A stretch of DNA of 64,000 bases from an uncultured Prevotella sp. (GTDB taxonomy: Bacteria > Bacteroidota > Bacteroidia > Bacteroidales > Bacteroidaceae). A program made the position numbers and the translations under genes. Within the stretch, counting starts at the first letter, position 1, and each line of letters opens with the position of its first letter. The stretch is from NCBI GenBank assembly GCA_905233165.1, contig CAJODL010000003.1, positions 62,001-126,000 on the forward strand, in the 5' to 3' direction. Shown one piece after another: positions 54,451 through 63,741 of this stretch. The notes below the pieces were generated by a model. It had not been told where the DNA came from and did no database searches. It saw nothing but the letters and a program-made list of their open reading frames with translations.

Positions 54451-55181
54451 CAATTGCCAGTGTTTATTCGGGCAAGAAGCCCTATCAATGCCATGTGGGC
54501 GGGATAGTAGTAATAGAAGAACTTGCCGAGCCAAGGGCAGCGACCTCGCTGTCCGTTATACAGAGACAGCAATGGCACCACAAGCCAGCAGGCTAAGTGA
54601 ACCATACCGTAAACTTGGCTGTGGAATATGAAGAAGGCAACAGCGTAGAGGGAGAGGATAAGCATCAGCCACAACATCTGCTTATGGAAATTATCCCTGC
54701 TCCGCCCCACCATCAGGATGGCAAGAGGGGCAGCACAACTCCAGTCGGAAGTAAAGGTAAGCAGGCAGGCAAGTATCGTGATGCCGACCTTTTGCCAAAG
54801 CAGCAACCGTCCCATGTCCCAAACCTTCAGCAATATCAAGCCCCATAACAGAGGCCAGGCGATACTGGTAGCATTGAAGAGCAGATTGTCGAAAGGATTA
54901 AACCCAGACATATTGAAATAGCAGAAGGCGAAGTGGCTCACCACAGCCAGCAGGAACAGCCGGTACAAGTACCGGAGATAGTTGTGGGTGTGGTAGTAGC
55001 CTTCTGCCACAAAGAATATCATCATCGGAGCTGTCAGCCGTCCTATGACATGCAGGAAAATCTGCGACGGTGTTTCCGCCTGCTCATAGGTTTCGATGCC
55101 TACCCAAGCCAAGTGGTCGATTGTCATAGCAATGATGGCAATGACCTTCAAGGTATTACTGCTCAGTCCTTTTGCTATCAT
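54447..55181 (-). CDS. TraX-family integral membrane protein
   Basis: A 244-residue protein with about seven membrane segments. The start GLSSNTLKVIAIIAMTIDHLAWVG and IGRLTAPMMIFFVAEGYYHTHN are hallmarks of the TraX family, whose founder acetylates F pilin. Chromosomal copies without conjugation genes are common and belong near the membrane acyltransferases. No transfer genes are present here, so conjugation is unlikely. Coupled to the mini HExxH gene by a GTGA overlap. Confidence 0.85.
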   Translation of the reverse strand: MIAKGLSSNTLKVIAIIAMTIDHLAWVGIETYEQAETPSQIFLHVIGRLTAPMMIFFVAEGYYHTHNYLRYLYRLFLLAVVSHFAFCYFNMSGFNPFDNLLFNATSIAWPLLWGLILLKVWDMGRLLLWQKVGITILACLLTFTSDWSCAAPLAILMVGRSRDNFHKQMLWLMLILSLYAVAFFIFHSQVYGMVHLACWLVVPLLSLYNGQRGRCPWLGKFFYYYYPAHMALIGLLARINTGNW

Positions 55182-55196
55182 AATCTCTGGCGTGTA

Positions 55197-56660
55197 CTAC
55201 TTCTTTCTTACGGGTTCACAAGTAAGGTTGATACCGAGTTTCTTGAATATCTTTCTATCTACTTCGGAAAGCATTACTGTGGCATGTACCTGACAGCCTT
55301 CTAACTGAGGGAGGGTGGCAAGCGCTCTTTCGCATCTTTCGTCACTCTCACTAAGCACACTCAAGGCAACGAGTACCTCGTCGGTATGCAGACGTGGATT
55401 GCGCCCTTTCAGGAATTCCACCTTCGTTTTCTGAATCGGCTCTATCATCTCTTGTGGTATGAGTTTCACATCATGATCTATTCCAGCAAGATATTTTGTC
55501 GTATTCAGAAGCAAAGCTGCAGAGGCACCCAGAAGTGGTGTTGAACCGCCTGTGATGATAGTGCCATCAGCCAGTTCGATGGCAGTACTGGTGTGGCCCG
55601 TTTCTTCTTTTCTGCGAAGTGCCGCACCTACTACCTTACGATAGTTCTTGTCAATCTTCGCCTGATTGAATAGCATGCGGATTTTCTTTATCTCAGCCTC
55701 GTTATTTGCGCCATTTGCAAACTTGTTCGTAGCATCATAATAACGACGGATAATCTCCTGCTTGGAAGCTTCCGCACATACCTCATCATCGCTGATGCAA
55801 AATCCTACCATATTAACGCCCATATCAGTAGGCGACTTATAAGGACTCTCACCATAGATGCCTTCGAAGAGGGCATTCAGGACAGGGAATATCTCAATGT
55901 CGCGATTGTAGTTTATGGCAGTCTCGCCGTATGCCTCCAGATGGAAGGGGTCAATCATATTGACATCGTTAAGGTCCGCCGTAGCAGCTTCGTATGCAAT
56001 ATTTACGGGATGCTTCAAAGGCAGAGACCATACTGGGAAGGTCTCAAACTTTGCATATCCTGCCTCAATACCACGCTTGTGCTCATTATACAACTGCGAC
56101 AGACATACCGCCATCTTTCCTGAGCCAGGACCAGGGGCTGTCACGATAACCATCGGGCGTGATGTCTCCACATAATCATTCTTTCCGAAGCCATCATCAG
56201 AAGCTATGAGAGAGACATAGTGTGGATAGCCATCGATGAGGTAATGGACATAAGACTTGATGCCCAAGCGTTCCAGACGTACTCGGAAATCGTCAGCAGC
56301 ATGCTGGCCGTTATAATGTGTTATCACCACGCTTCCTACCATGAAGCCGCGTTCCATAAAGGCGTCACGCAAGCGCAATACATCTTCGTCATACGTAATA
56401 CCTAAATCGGCACGCACCTTGTTCATCACGATATCCTCAGCAGAGATAACGATGACAATTTCTATCTGGTCGCTAATCTTGCTGAACATACGCAGTTTGC
56501 TGTCAGGTTGAAAGCCCGGCAGCACACGACTGGCATGGTGGTCATCGAAGAGCTTGCCGCCAAGTTCAAGATATAGCTTTCCCTTGAATTTTGCGATACG
56601 CTCTTTCAGATGCTCCGATTGTATCCGTATATATTTTTCGTTATCGAAACCTATTTTCAT
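55197..56660 (-). CDS. DUF1846 family protein
   Basis: A 487-residue cytoplasmic protein. MKIGFDNEKYIRIQSEHLKERI (in parts) at the start, ELGGKLFDDHHASRVLPGF near 33 and VVTAPGPGSGKMAVCLSQLYNEH (P-loop-like GPGSGKMA, near 177) identify the DUF1846 family. Structures exist but the activity is unresolved; the P-loop-like motif suggests nucleotide binding. Full length; 15 bases from the TraX gene. Confidence 0.9.
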   Translation of the reverse strand: MKIGFDNEKYIRIQSEHLKERIAKFKGKLYLELGGKLFDDHHASRVLPGFQPDSKLRMFSKISDQIEIVIVISAEDIVMNKVRADLGITYDEDVLRLRDAFMERGFMVGSVVITHYNGQHAADDFRVRLERLGIKSYVHYLIDGYPHYVSLIASDDGFGKNDYVETSRPMVIVTAPGPGSGKMAVCLSQLYNEHKRGIEAGYAKFETFPVWSLPLKHPVNIAYEAATADLNDVNMIDPFHLEAYGETAINYNRDIEIFPVLNALFEGIYGESPYKSPTDMGVNMVGFCISDDEVCAEASKQEIIRRYYDATNKFANGANNEAEIKKIRMLFNQAKIDKNYRKVVGAALRRKEETGHTSTAIELADGTIITGGSTPLLGASAALLLNTTKYLAGIDHDVKLIPQEMIEPIQKTKVEFLKGRNPRLHTDEVLVALSVLSESDERCERALATLPQLEGCQVHATVMLSEVDRKIFKKLGINLTCEPVRKK

Positions 56661-56687
56661 ATTTTAAGAGTTTCAAGTCTCAATAAC

Positions 56688-57149
56688 CTATAAACTTTTA
56701 TTCAGATTTACCATTTCGATGGCAGAAATCATGGCGTCAGCACCTTTGTTGCCAGCCTTTGTGCCAGCACGTTCTACTGCCTGCTCTATAGAGTCAGTTG
56801 TAAGGATGCCATTGAGTACTGGTACACCTGTCTTGAACGCAGCCATAGCGATACCCTTTGCACTCTCATTTGCTACCATATCAAAATGTGGGGTAGCGCC
56901 ACGAATTACGGCTCCAAGACATACTATTGCATCATACTTGCCGCTTGCTGCCATCTTTTCTGCAGTAAGAGGAATCTCGAATGCTCCAGGAACAAGCACC
57001 AATGTGATGTCATCAGTATTACCACCATGACGTACGAAACAATCTTCTGCACCATTAACCAAGTGGTCAACGATAAAATCATTAAAACGAGAGGCAACAA
57101 CGCCAATCTTCATGCCAGTAGCAACCAGCTGTCCTTCAATCTTTTTCAT
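56688..57149 (-). CDS. ribH: 6,7-dimethyl-8-ribityllumazine synthase
   Basis: Condenses the pyrimidine intermediate with dihydroxybutanone phosphate. [17 protein letters not shown] near residue 15, [14 protein letters not shown] near 54, [16 protein letters not shown] near 77 and GNKGADAM near 133 are diagnostic. 153 residues. Last gene of the rib cluster, four bases after ribBA. Confidence 0.96.
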   Translation of the reverse strand: MKKIEGQLVATGMKIGVVASRFNDFIVDHLVNGAEDCFVRHGGNTDDITLVLVPGAFEIPLTAEKMAASGKYDAIVCLGAVIRGATPHFDMVANESAKGIAMAAFKTGVPVLNGILTTDSIEQAVERAGTKAGNKGADAMISAIEMVNLNKSL

Positions 57150-57153
57150 TTTC

Positions 57154-58380
57154 TTATTTTGTATTTGTTGTTGGTTTTTTTACGTGTAACAGATGTCCCA
57201 TTTTTGCATATTTGGTGTACATATAGAATTCATCCTTCTCATTGCAGGTCATCTCGATAGGTTCGCGGCCTACTACCTTCAGGCCAAATCCATCAATGCC
57301 GGATATCTTCAATGGGTTGTTTGTCATAAGAATCAGTTCACGAATACCGAGGTCCGCCAGGATGCTTGCTCCTGTGCCATATTCCCTCAGGTCGGCAGCA
57401 AAACCGAGTGCTATATTAGCCTCAACAGTATCCATTCCCTGATCCTGCAACTTATATGCCCTCAACTTATTTATCAAGCCTATTCCGCGACCCTCTTGAC
57501 GCAGATAGAGCAGCACTCCTCGTCCTCTCTCTTCTATGCGTTTCAGCGCCTCAGCCAACTGTTCTCCGCAGTCGCATCGCAGGGAACCGAAGGCATCGCC
57601 TGTGAGACATTCGGAGTGTACTCGACACAATACTGGCTCAGGTGTCGTAACATCGCCTTTGACAAGTGCCACATGATGTTCACCTGTTACCTTATTTATA
57701 TATCCATAGGCCCTGAAAGAACCATACTTTGTTGGCAGTTCTGCATCAGTAACACACTCTATGAGTTTCTCTGTGCGACGACGATATTCTACGAGACTCT
57801 TGATGGTAACACATACGATGTTATGCTCCTTTGCCAGTTCCATGAGTTCCTGTGTTCGCATCATGGTACCATCTTCACGCATTATCTCACAGCACAGTCC
57901 TGCTTCTGTCAATCCTGCAAGGCGGCAAAGATCCACTGTTGCCTCTGTATGTCCTGTCCGCACCAGTACCCCACCCTCTCTTGCCTGCAGAGGGAACATA
58001 TGTCCTGGGCGACGGAAGTCTATTGGCTTGCTGTTTGGGTCGGCTATTGCGCGAGCAGTAATACCACGTTCTACAGCAGAGATACCTGTTGTTGTAGAGA
58101 TATGGTCTACACTTACCGTAAAAGCTGTCTGGTGGTTATCGCTATTGTGCATCACCATCTGTGGCAAATCCAGTCGCTCACACAATTCCTTGCTCATCGG
58201 CATACATATCAGGCCTTTAGCAATAGAAGCCATAAGGTTCACATTCTCTGTCGTTGCAAATTGCGCTGCACAGATAAGGTCGCCCTCATTTTCGCGATCA
58301 GGGTCATCAATAACCAAGATACACTGGCCTGCTCTCAATGCCTCAAGAGCTTCTTCTATGGTGTTATATTTATTTTCCAT
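57154..58380 (-). CDS. ribBA: Bifunctional 3,4-dihydroxy-2-butanone-4-phosphate synthase / GTP cyclohydrolase II
   Basis: Supplies both precursors for riboflavin. N-terminal RibB half (about 1-205): [16 protein letters not shown] and [30 protein letters not shown]-terminal RibA half (about 206-400): zinc cysteines in [22 protein letters not shown], and [16 protein letters not shown]. Both halves keep their key residues. 408 residues, overlapping ribE by 11 bases. A long opposite-strand frame (57193-58389) is a shadow. Confidence 0.96.
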   Translation of the reverse strand: MENKYNTIEEALEALRAGQCILVIDDPDRENEGDLICAAQFATTENVNLMASIAKGLICMPMSKELCERLDLPQMVMHNSDNHQTAFTVSVDHISTTTGISAVERGITARAIADPNSKPIDFRRPGHMFPLQAREGGVLVRTGHTEATVDLCRLAGLTEAGLCCEIMREDGTMMRTQELMELAKEHNIVCVTIKSLVEYRRRTEKLIECVTDAELPTKYGSFRAYGYINKVTGEHHVALVKGDVTTPEPVLCRVHSECLTGDAFGSLRCDCGEQLAEALKRIEERGRGVLLYLRQEGRGIGLINKLRAYKLQDQGMDTVEANIALGFAADLREYGTGASILADLGIRELILMTNNPLKISGIDGFGLKVVGREPIEMTCNEKDEFYMYTKYAKMGHLLHVKKPTTNTK

Positions 58381-59032
58381 GTTTCATAAATCTTCTGTAG
58401 AGTTCTGTCTTGTCTGTCTGGTCATCATCATTTGTCACCATCAGTTTCTCCACATACTTTGCTATTATGTCTGTTTCGATATTTACGACATCTCCCACAA
58501 CACTTGCGTGCAAAGTGGTTTCCTCCTGTGTATGAGGGATAAGGCTGACAGCAAAGCGTGTTGCTTCCACCTTTGCGACAGTAAGGCTGACGCCCTGTAA
58601 TGTCACGCTTCCCTTCGGAATGATATATCGCATCAGGTTTGTATCACACTCTATCCACAGCCATATTGCGATGTCGTCCTGTTCCTTCCTTACTATATGT
58701 CCTATGCCATCCACATGTCCTGAGACAATGTGTCCGCCAAGACGGGTGTTTAGGGTCAGGGCCCTTTCAAGGTTCACCTTCGAGCCGACCTGCAGTTTTG
58801 CCATTGACGTCTTGCGAATCGTCTCAGGCATCACATCAGCCTTAAACCATCCCTTTCCTTCTGCAGCAGGAGAGATATCTGTAACAGTAAGGCACACACC
58901 ATTGGTGCAGATGCTGTCACCAATCTTAGTATCAGCCAGCACCTTGCTTGCCTCGATGCAGAACGTAATGCTCTTTGCACCACGCTGAACATTCTTTATT
59001 CGTCCTATCTCCTCAACTATTCCCGTGAACAT
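58370..59032 (-). CDS. ribE: Riboflavin synthase, alpha chain
   Basis: Dismutates two lumazines to riboflavin. Two similar barrels: [12 protein letters not shown]...[11 protein letters not shown] in the first (about 1-95) and [13 protein letters not shown]...[10 protein letters not shown] in the second (about 97-195). 220 residues, with a slightly long C-terminal tail. Overlaps ribD by 16 bases. Confidence 0.95.
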   Translation of the reverse strand: MFTGIVEEIGRIKNVQRGAKSITFCIEASKVLADTKIGDSICTNGVCLTVTDISPAAEGKGWFKADVMPETIRKTSMAKLQVGSKVNLERALTLNTRLGGHIVSGHVDGIGHIVRKEQDDIAIWLWIECDTNLMRYIIPKGSVTLQGVSLTVAKVEATRFAVSLIPHTQEETTLHASVVGDVVNIETDIIAKYVEKLMVTNDDDQTDKTELYRRFMKHGK

Positions 59033-60135
59033 AATCCAGAAAAGAGTATATCCTCTCCTATTGTCTCTACTACCTTATTCTTTAGTTTTATTGCATTTCC
59101 CATCAGTTCGATGCCTTCTCCCTCTACAGGTGTCTTGGCATTTCGTCCGCCAATTATCTTTGGTGCTATGAAGGCTACCACTTCGTCAGCCAGTCCTTCT
59201 CTCAGTAGCGATTCGCTCAAGGTGCCACCACTCTCTACGAGGATGCTGTCTATCTTTTCAGCACCAATACGTTGCATGAGTTCTTTCAGGTTGTCACACT
59301 CCCATAGTGTTGCCTCTGTCTCCTGCAGCTGTTCCAGTTTTTCCGTATCTGCTTCTCCAGCATATACCACCACCACAGGTTGTTCTCCAGCTGTACGAAT
59401 CAGTTGTGACTCGAGTGGTATGCGAGCCCTTCTGTCGAGGACAAAGCGGATAGGTTGGCGAGCCACCTCTTCAAGACGCACATTCAGCATCGGGTCGTCG
59501 GCAAGAACAGTTCCGATGCCTGTCATGATGGCCATATTATTGCGACGCATCTGATGAACTCTCTCACGAGCCTTTTCACCAGTAATCCATTTGCTGTCAC
59601 CAGAGTACGAAGCAATCTTTCCGTCAAGCGTCATAGCCCATTTTAAGGTTACCCAAGGCATACCTGTAGTGATGTATTTCAGGAATATCCGATTCTGCAT
59701 CTTCAGTTGCTCCACCATCTGGGCAGCCTTTGGCTCTTCCTCCAGCATATTCACCTCGATTCCAGCTTCACGCAACTTGGCGACACCCTTTCCTGCTACC
59801 AGAGGATTAGGGTCGGCAAGGCCTACTACTACACGAGCTATCTTACGTTCAATTATAGCTTCTGTACATGGTGGCTGATTTCCTTGATGACAGCAAGGTT
59901 CGAGAGTCACATACATAGTTGTTCCTGCGCACTCGACACCTTTTTCGTCAGCATCCTTGAATGCCATCCGTTCTGCATGCAGGTCGCCATATTTCACATG
60001 ATAGCCAGAGGCAATGACATCATCATCTTTCACAATGAGTGCCCCCACAAGAGGATTGGGATTCACTGCTCCCTCACCCTGCTGGGCAACTATCATCGCC
60101 TCATGCATCAAGAATATATCGTCGTCAGTTATCAT
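59017..60135 (-). CDS. ribD: Bifunctional diaminohydroxyphosphoribosylaminopyrimidine deaminase / reductase
   Basis: Second and third steps of riboflavin synthesis. The deaminase half (about 1-145) has zinc ligands HAE (about 54) and PCCHQGNQPPC (about 79-89). The reductase half (about 147-372) has TLKWAMTLDGKIAS and GIGTVLADDPMLNVRL. Six bases separate its ATG from the stop of the GH43 gene, and no FMN riboswitch fits between. Confidence 0.95.
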   Translation of the reverse strand: MITDDDIFLMHEAMIVAQQGEGAVNPNPLVGALIVKDDDVIASGYHVKYGDLHAERMAFKDADEKGVECAGTTMYVTLEPCCHQGNQPPCTEAIIERKIARVVVGLADPNPLVAGKGVAKLREAGIEVNMLEEEPKAAQMVEQLKMQNRIFLKYITTGMPWVTLKWAMTLDGKIASYSGDSKWITGEKARERVHQMRRNNMAIMTGIGTVLADDPMLNVRLEEVARQPIRFVLDRRARIPLESQLIRTAGEQPVVVVYAGEADTEKLEQLQETEATLWECDNLKELMQRIGAEKIDSILVESGGTLSESLLREGLADEVVAFIAPKIIGGRNAKTPVEGEGIELMGNAIKLKNKVVETIGEDILFSGLCSRE

Positions 60136-60141
60136 CTACTC

Positions 60142-62367
60142 TTAATTCTCCTTAAATTCCTCTGCATCATCGTCGTCTTTTTCCTCTTTCTCATCTTCTG
60201 CGACGAACTTATACTTAAAGACTGCTCCATTCTTGCGAGCCGGGTCAGCACCAGCATAATCCATAGAATATGGAGAGCCTGACTTAGGAGATTTTCCAAG
60301 ATACTTATGTGTGCGAGTTGACATCAGCATGAATTCACGTCCGAGATAGTCCTGATACATAAATTCTTCTGCCTTTGACACATCCTTTGTCAACTTCACA
60401 TCACCAGGCATTCCAATTCCTGTAACAAAGACATATCTGCCATCTTCGCACTTCAGGAGCACCTTTCCGTTGCCCCTATCCACGAGGGTGAAGACCTGCT
60501 CTGCATCATACGTCTTCTTCATCTCTGCCCTTGTCATCTTCTTGTTGTTAGATGTGCCCTCAGCAGGTGCAGAACGCAATGAAGAATTATCGTGTAGAAG
60601 ACCGTGAGACATAGCGTGCATAGGCTTTCCTGTGGCAACATTTATGATGTGAATCTTCTGTCCCAAAGGAATATTCTTCGACCTGTCTGCCTGTGTCTCT
60701 ACGCAAGTGAAGTTGTCGAATTCTGCATAGCCGCCATTGCGTCCGCAGAAGTTGTATGCAAAGAGGGAAACACGAGAACCCTGGAAGGTACAAAGTTGGT
60801 ATGAGAGAGGCATCTTCCTGCCAATCTTGTAGTATTTCTTTCCATCAAAGCTGAAGTAATACTGAATGACATTCTTGTCGTAATCACCATCGATGCGAAG
60901 GTATATCTTATCGCCGCTGAAGCCATGCTTGAGAGTACCTTTTGAGTCGATGAGATGTATTGTGACACTATCATCTTTCAGCTGCTCATAGCAACTCATG
61001 TACAAACGATTCTTTACCTTGGTCAAGCCCAAAGCAGAATAAGGGATATTGAGGTCAGCAATGCCTGCCACATCTCCATCCTTCATATTCTTGGTATAAA
61101 GCTCTACAGTACAGATGCTGCGAGGTCCGATGGCACGTTGGGTAAGAGTGTTTCTTGCCCACATAAACTGGTCGGCAGGCAAGGTATTCAGGCGAAGACG
61201 ACCTCCTGTCAAAGACCATTTTGAGTCGTCAGGATTATGGTTCCATTGCCATACTCTTCCGAGTGTCTTGCCATCAAAATTCTCATTGCGCTCATAAGGA
61301 GCATGAGGCTTTATGTTTTCCGCGCCTGGGATATTTGGCTTTGTCCATGTTCGTGGAGCACGTCCCAGGTTGCCTTCAAGTCCTACATATGGCCAACCGT
61401 CTTTCCAAGTAATCGGAGCCAGAGTCGTTGTGCGGCCAACAGAATGGAAATCCATCATCAGGAGGGCATACCACTCGCCATTTTGTGTCTCGACGATGCC
61501 ACCCTGGTGGATATTTCCTGCTGCCACCTCGTTTTCGTTTGCCTTGCTGATAGAGTAAGCATGTCCCTTATCAGCAATGCGCCCTTTCCATTGTGTCAGG
61601 CCTACAGGATGGTAGCCGAATGTCTCGTCTGCTGTTATGGTGCATTGTTCGTAAGGTCCATAGATATTCTTGGCACGGGAACAGATAGTGCGGCCATTGG
61701 GACGATAATCTGTAGAGATGAGGTAATACATGCCATTTATCTTGTAAGCATGATGGCCCTCTCCTACTCCGGAACCATTTTTTATCACGATGCTGTCAGA
61801 ACCCTCAACAGGTCCGCTGAGGTCGTCTTTCAACTGGGTACAATGTACCTCGCCATAACCATGAAAGGCATACATCTTGCCATCATCGTCGAACAAGACG
61901 CCCAAATCATAAATCTTACCCTTCAGGTTATGATGCTTCCAAGGGCCCTTGATGTCCTTTGATGTCCAACATTGCAGGCCCTTGCCGTTGATATTTGAGA
62001 AGACATAGAACTGCCCGTTTGCATAACGGATGCAAGGTGCCCAGATTCCCTGACCATAAACTTCCTGCTTGTTTTTCAAGGAAAACTTATCATCGCGGAA
62101 GTCGAAGCGATCAAAGCAATATGCTACATTCTCCCAGTTTACGAGGTCTTTGGAATGAAGGATAACCAATCCTGGAACTGCATGCATAGTAGTGCCGGCA
62201 AGGTAGTAATCATCGCCCACGCGGATAATGTCTGGGTCAGAAAACTCATCATAGAAAAGCGGATTGGTGTATGTACCATTTCCATTGTCTGCTGTCCAAC
62301 TGCTCTGCGCAAAAGCCCTCAAAGCAGAGAAAACAGCGAGAAGTGTTAAAAGAGAGAATCGTTTCAT
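60142..62367 (-). CDS. Secreted GH43-family glycoside hydrolase (beta-xylosidase / alpha-arabinofuranosidase type) with C-terminal beta-sandwich
   Basis: With ATG at 62367 it has 741 residues and a signal peptide (1-20). An earlier in-frame ATG lies beyond the promoter. Five-bladed propeller (about 30-340): the general-base region is FSDPDIIRVGDDYYLAGT (Asp near 44-46), VLFDDDGKMYAFHGYGE has the pKa-modulating Asp, and GVGEGHHAYKINGMYYL the acid Glu. Residues ~355-560 match the beta-xylosidase C-terminal lectin-like domain (ENFDGKTLGRVWQWNHNPDDS). The last ~160 residues are an additional beta-rich, Lys/Glu-tailed part of unclear role. Own promoter; genes for riboflavin synthesis follow directly. 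Confidence 0.88.
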   Translation of the reverse strand: MKRFSLLTLLAVFSALRAFAQSSWTADNGNGTYTNPLFYDEFSDPDIIRVGDDYYLAGTTMHAVPGLVILHSKDLVNWENVAYCFDRFDFRDDKFSLKNKQEVYGQGIWAPCIRYANGQFYVFSNINGKGLQCWTSKDIKGPWKHHNLKGKIYDLGVLFDDDGKMYAFHGYGEVHCTQLKDDLSGPVEGSDSIVIKNGSGVGEGHHAYKINGMYYLISTDYRPNGRTICSRAKNIYGPYEQCTITADETFGYHPVGLTQWKGRIADKGHAYSISKANENEVAAGNIHQGGIVETQNGEWYALLMMDFHSVGRTTTLAPITWKDGWPYVGLEGNLGRAPRTWTKPNIPGAENIKPHAPYERNENFDGKTLGRVWQWNHNPDDSKWSLTGGRLRLNTLPADQFMWARNTLTQRAIGPRSICTVELYTKNMKDGDVAGIADLNIPYSALGLTKVKNRLYMSCYEQLKDDSVTIHLIDSKGTLKHGFSGDKIYLRIDGDYDKNVIQYYFSFDGKKYYKIGRKMPLSYQLCTFQGSRVSLFAYNFCGRNGGYAEFDNFTCVETQADRSKNIPLGQKIHIINVATGKPMHAMSHGLLHDNSSLRSAPAEGTSNNKKMTRAEMKKTYDAEQVFTLVDRGNGKVLLKCEDGRYVFVTGIGMPGDVKLTKDVSKAEEFMYQDYLGREFMLMSTRTHKYLGKSPKSGSPYSMDYAGADPARKNGAVFKYKFVAEDEKEEKDDDDAEEFKEN

Positions 62368-62400
62368 ATTGTAATAGATGCAATAAATATGTTTTAGCCG

Positions 62401-62432
62401 CAAAGGTACATAAAAAATATCATATACGCAAA
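62401..62432 (-). promoter_or_regulatory. Promoter of the GH43 gene (and perhaps the rib genes)
   Basis: Minus strand TTTG (62429-62432), 20 bases, TACCTTTG (62401-62408), 34 bases before ATG 62367. Confidence 0.82.
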
Positions 62433-62506
62433 ACATTTGCAATTTTTCTCCCTTTAAGTTTTACTTACTCCTCGGAGGATTTTTATTTCTCCCTAATGGA
62501 ATTTTA

Positions 62507-62590
62507 TGTTCAAGGGCCTGAAACATCTGTCCAAGGGCTGTAAACTACTGTCTAAGGGCCTGAAACATATGTCCAAGGCCCTTAAACATA
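62507..62590. repeat. 21-bp tandem repeat, four copies
   Basis: Units of exactly 21 bases start at 62507, 62528, 62549 and 62570, each of the form tgt(c/t)(c/t)aaggg..tgaaaca. In the fourth the core aagggcct is turned to aaggccctt. The third and fourth together make an inverted repeat aagggcct ... aggccctt (62553-62582) around a central catatg. In one frame the repeat would encode a seven-residue Lys-Gly-Leu-Lys-type peptide. Confidence 0.85.
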
Positions 62591-62598
62591 AAATCTCT

Positions 62599-62642
62599 CG
62601 AGGGGAAAATATTTTTTCTTCGAGGGGAAAATTATTTTTTGT
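62599..62642. repeat. 22-bp direct repeat, two copies
   Basis: cgaggggaaaatatttttt at 62599 and cgaggggaaaattatttttt at 62621; unit length 22 with small differences. Confidence 0.8.
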
Positions 62643-62804
62643 CAAAGACAAAATAAATAAAAATGCTATTTTCTTCTTTCTTCTATATTTTTAATATTGT
62701 AAGAAATTTAAAGATTTCTTTGTATAAAGGCAGTTGAGAGATTGAGGTTCGGGCCTGACCTGTGCCACACGGAGAATTTGCATATCAATCAAGCTCAATG
62801 AAAC

Positions 62805-62830
62805 GAAAAAGACCGCCACGACGGACGGCC
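62805..62830 (-). terminator. Terminator of the unknown gene at 62911
   Basis: On the minus strand ggccgtc-c..gt-ggcggtc forms a seven-base-pair stem with two G-U pairs, followed by tttttcg. Confidence 0.75.
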
Positions 62831-62910
62831 TATGAATATAATATGTGATGGAGAAATCATGGCTATTTTTGTGTTCCGCTAGTCATTCTCAGCAATTATC
62901 TTTTTCCAGT

Positions 62911-63723
62911 TTATTCTGGATATTTAACAACATATCCTTCATATGGGAAACACAAAGGCTTACCATTCGTTAAGTGAGTCTGGATTATATCACCACCATA
63001 TAACACGAACTCTAAACATTTAATATCTCGACTTACATTATGGTGTCTTAAACCTTCGTGTGTATGATGTATAATCTGGAGTTTTTGAGGTTCAAAATCG
63101 CCCCTAACAGTAAATTCTATTTCAAATGTTTTGGCACTTGTTTTTTCTGCTAAATCTGCACATTGTTTGCTCACAATCAATTCACACATAGGGAAATTTT
63201 GCCATTTAGATTTATAATACTCTCCATAAATATAGTCAATATGCTTATCTATAGAAGTTACTTGGCTAGTAATATCTGTATCATTCCAAATAATCTTATT
63301 CACTGACCATAAACAAATAGCAACCATTTCTGAGTTAATCCTATTACACAATCTTGCTAGCTCTACCAAATGAGGTCTTCCTTCCAACAGTAAACGAATC
63401 GTATTTTCCGGCAGGGCAAGAAGGGCTTTTTGACGTTCTTGCTCTTTTCTAACCTTTTCTTGTCTTTCTTGTTCTTCCTTCACCTTCTTTTGTCTATCAA
63501 TTTCACTTTGTGGGCTAAGTTCATACTTTATCTTAGCAATACCACCAAAGACAAAAATAATGATTAGAAATGCTAGTACAACAAAGAACACTATGATAAA
63601 AGAGTTTAATACCCTATCAGCACCGCCAGCTACAGCACTATCATCCATATAGTCATTATGACTTTGTGGAAAGCCTGCTATGAATATTAACAGGAAACAC
63701 AGAATTGATACTATACGTTTCAT
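62911..63723 (-). CDS. Uncharacterised membrane-anchored protein with coiled coil
   Basis: A 270-residue protein I do not recognise. A signal peptide (about 1-19) is followed by a short extracytoplasmic piece, one membrane helix (about 41-64, FIIVFFVVLAFLIIIFVFGG) and a charged coiled coil (about 76-100, repeats of KVKEEQERQ). A soluble C-terminal domain of about 165 residues has a histidine-rich stretch (IIHHTHEGLRHHNV). It is more AT-rich in codon use than its neighbours, with many Ile and Asn/Lys, which could mean recent acquisition. Eighteen bases downstream of the truncated gene at the window edge. Confidence 0.6.
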   Translation of the reverse strand: MKRIVSILCFLLIFIAGFPQSHNDYMDDSAVAGGADRVLNSFIIVFFVVLAFLIIIFVFGGIAKIKYELSPQSEIDRQKKVKEEQERQEKVRKEQERQKALLALPENTIRLLLEGRPHLVELARLCNRINSEMVAICLWSVNKIIWNDTDITSQVTSIDKHIDYIYGEYYKSKWQNFPMCELIVSKQCADLAEKTSAKTFEIEFTVRGDFEPQKLQIIHHTHEGLRHHNVSRDIKCLEFVLYGGDIIQTHLTNGKPLCFPYEGYVVKYPE

Positions 63724-63741
63724 ATTAATCTATATAAATTG

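Larger units (their letters stand above)
62433..62910. other. Gene-free spacer rich in direct repeats
   Basis: About 480 bases between the GH43 promoter and the unknown gene at 62911. It holds a four-copy 21-bp repeat, a two-copy 22-bp repeat and a terminator, all listed separately. Between 62643 and 62800 I see only AT-rich sequence. Confidence 0.65.

Noticed and set aside
54451..54534. Longer form of the HExxH protein starting at 54534
   Set aside because: It would overlap the TraX gene by 88 bases, and the extra residues are not hydrophobic-leader-like. The GTGA overlap gives a better start.
54447..55181. Evidence of a conjugative element from the TraX gene
   Set aside because: TraX-family genes are common on chromosomes. 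No relaxase, coupling protein or other transfer gene is present.
57193..58389. Open frame of 398 codons opposite ribBA
   Set aside because: It mirrors the whole ribBA gene, has no start signal, and its translation is rich in Cys, His and Leu without domain features. ribBA is certain on the other strand.
60136..60141. FMN riboswitch before ribD
   Set aside because: Only six bases separate ribD from the preceding gene, and no aptamer-like conserved sequence is visible.
62506..62694. Possible 62-residue Lys/Leu-rich peptide gene
   Set aside because: The peptide is only the translation of the 21-bp and 22-bp repeats. It has no promoter, and its tail is low-complexity Lys/Phe.
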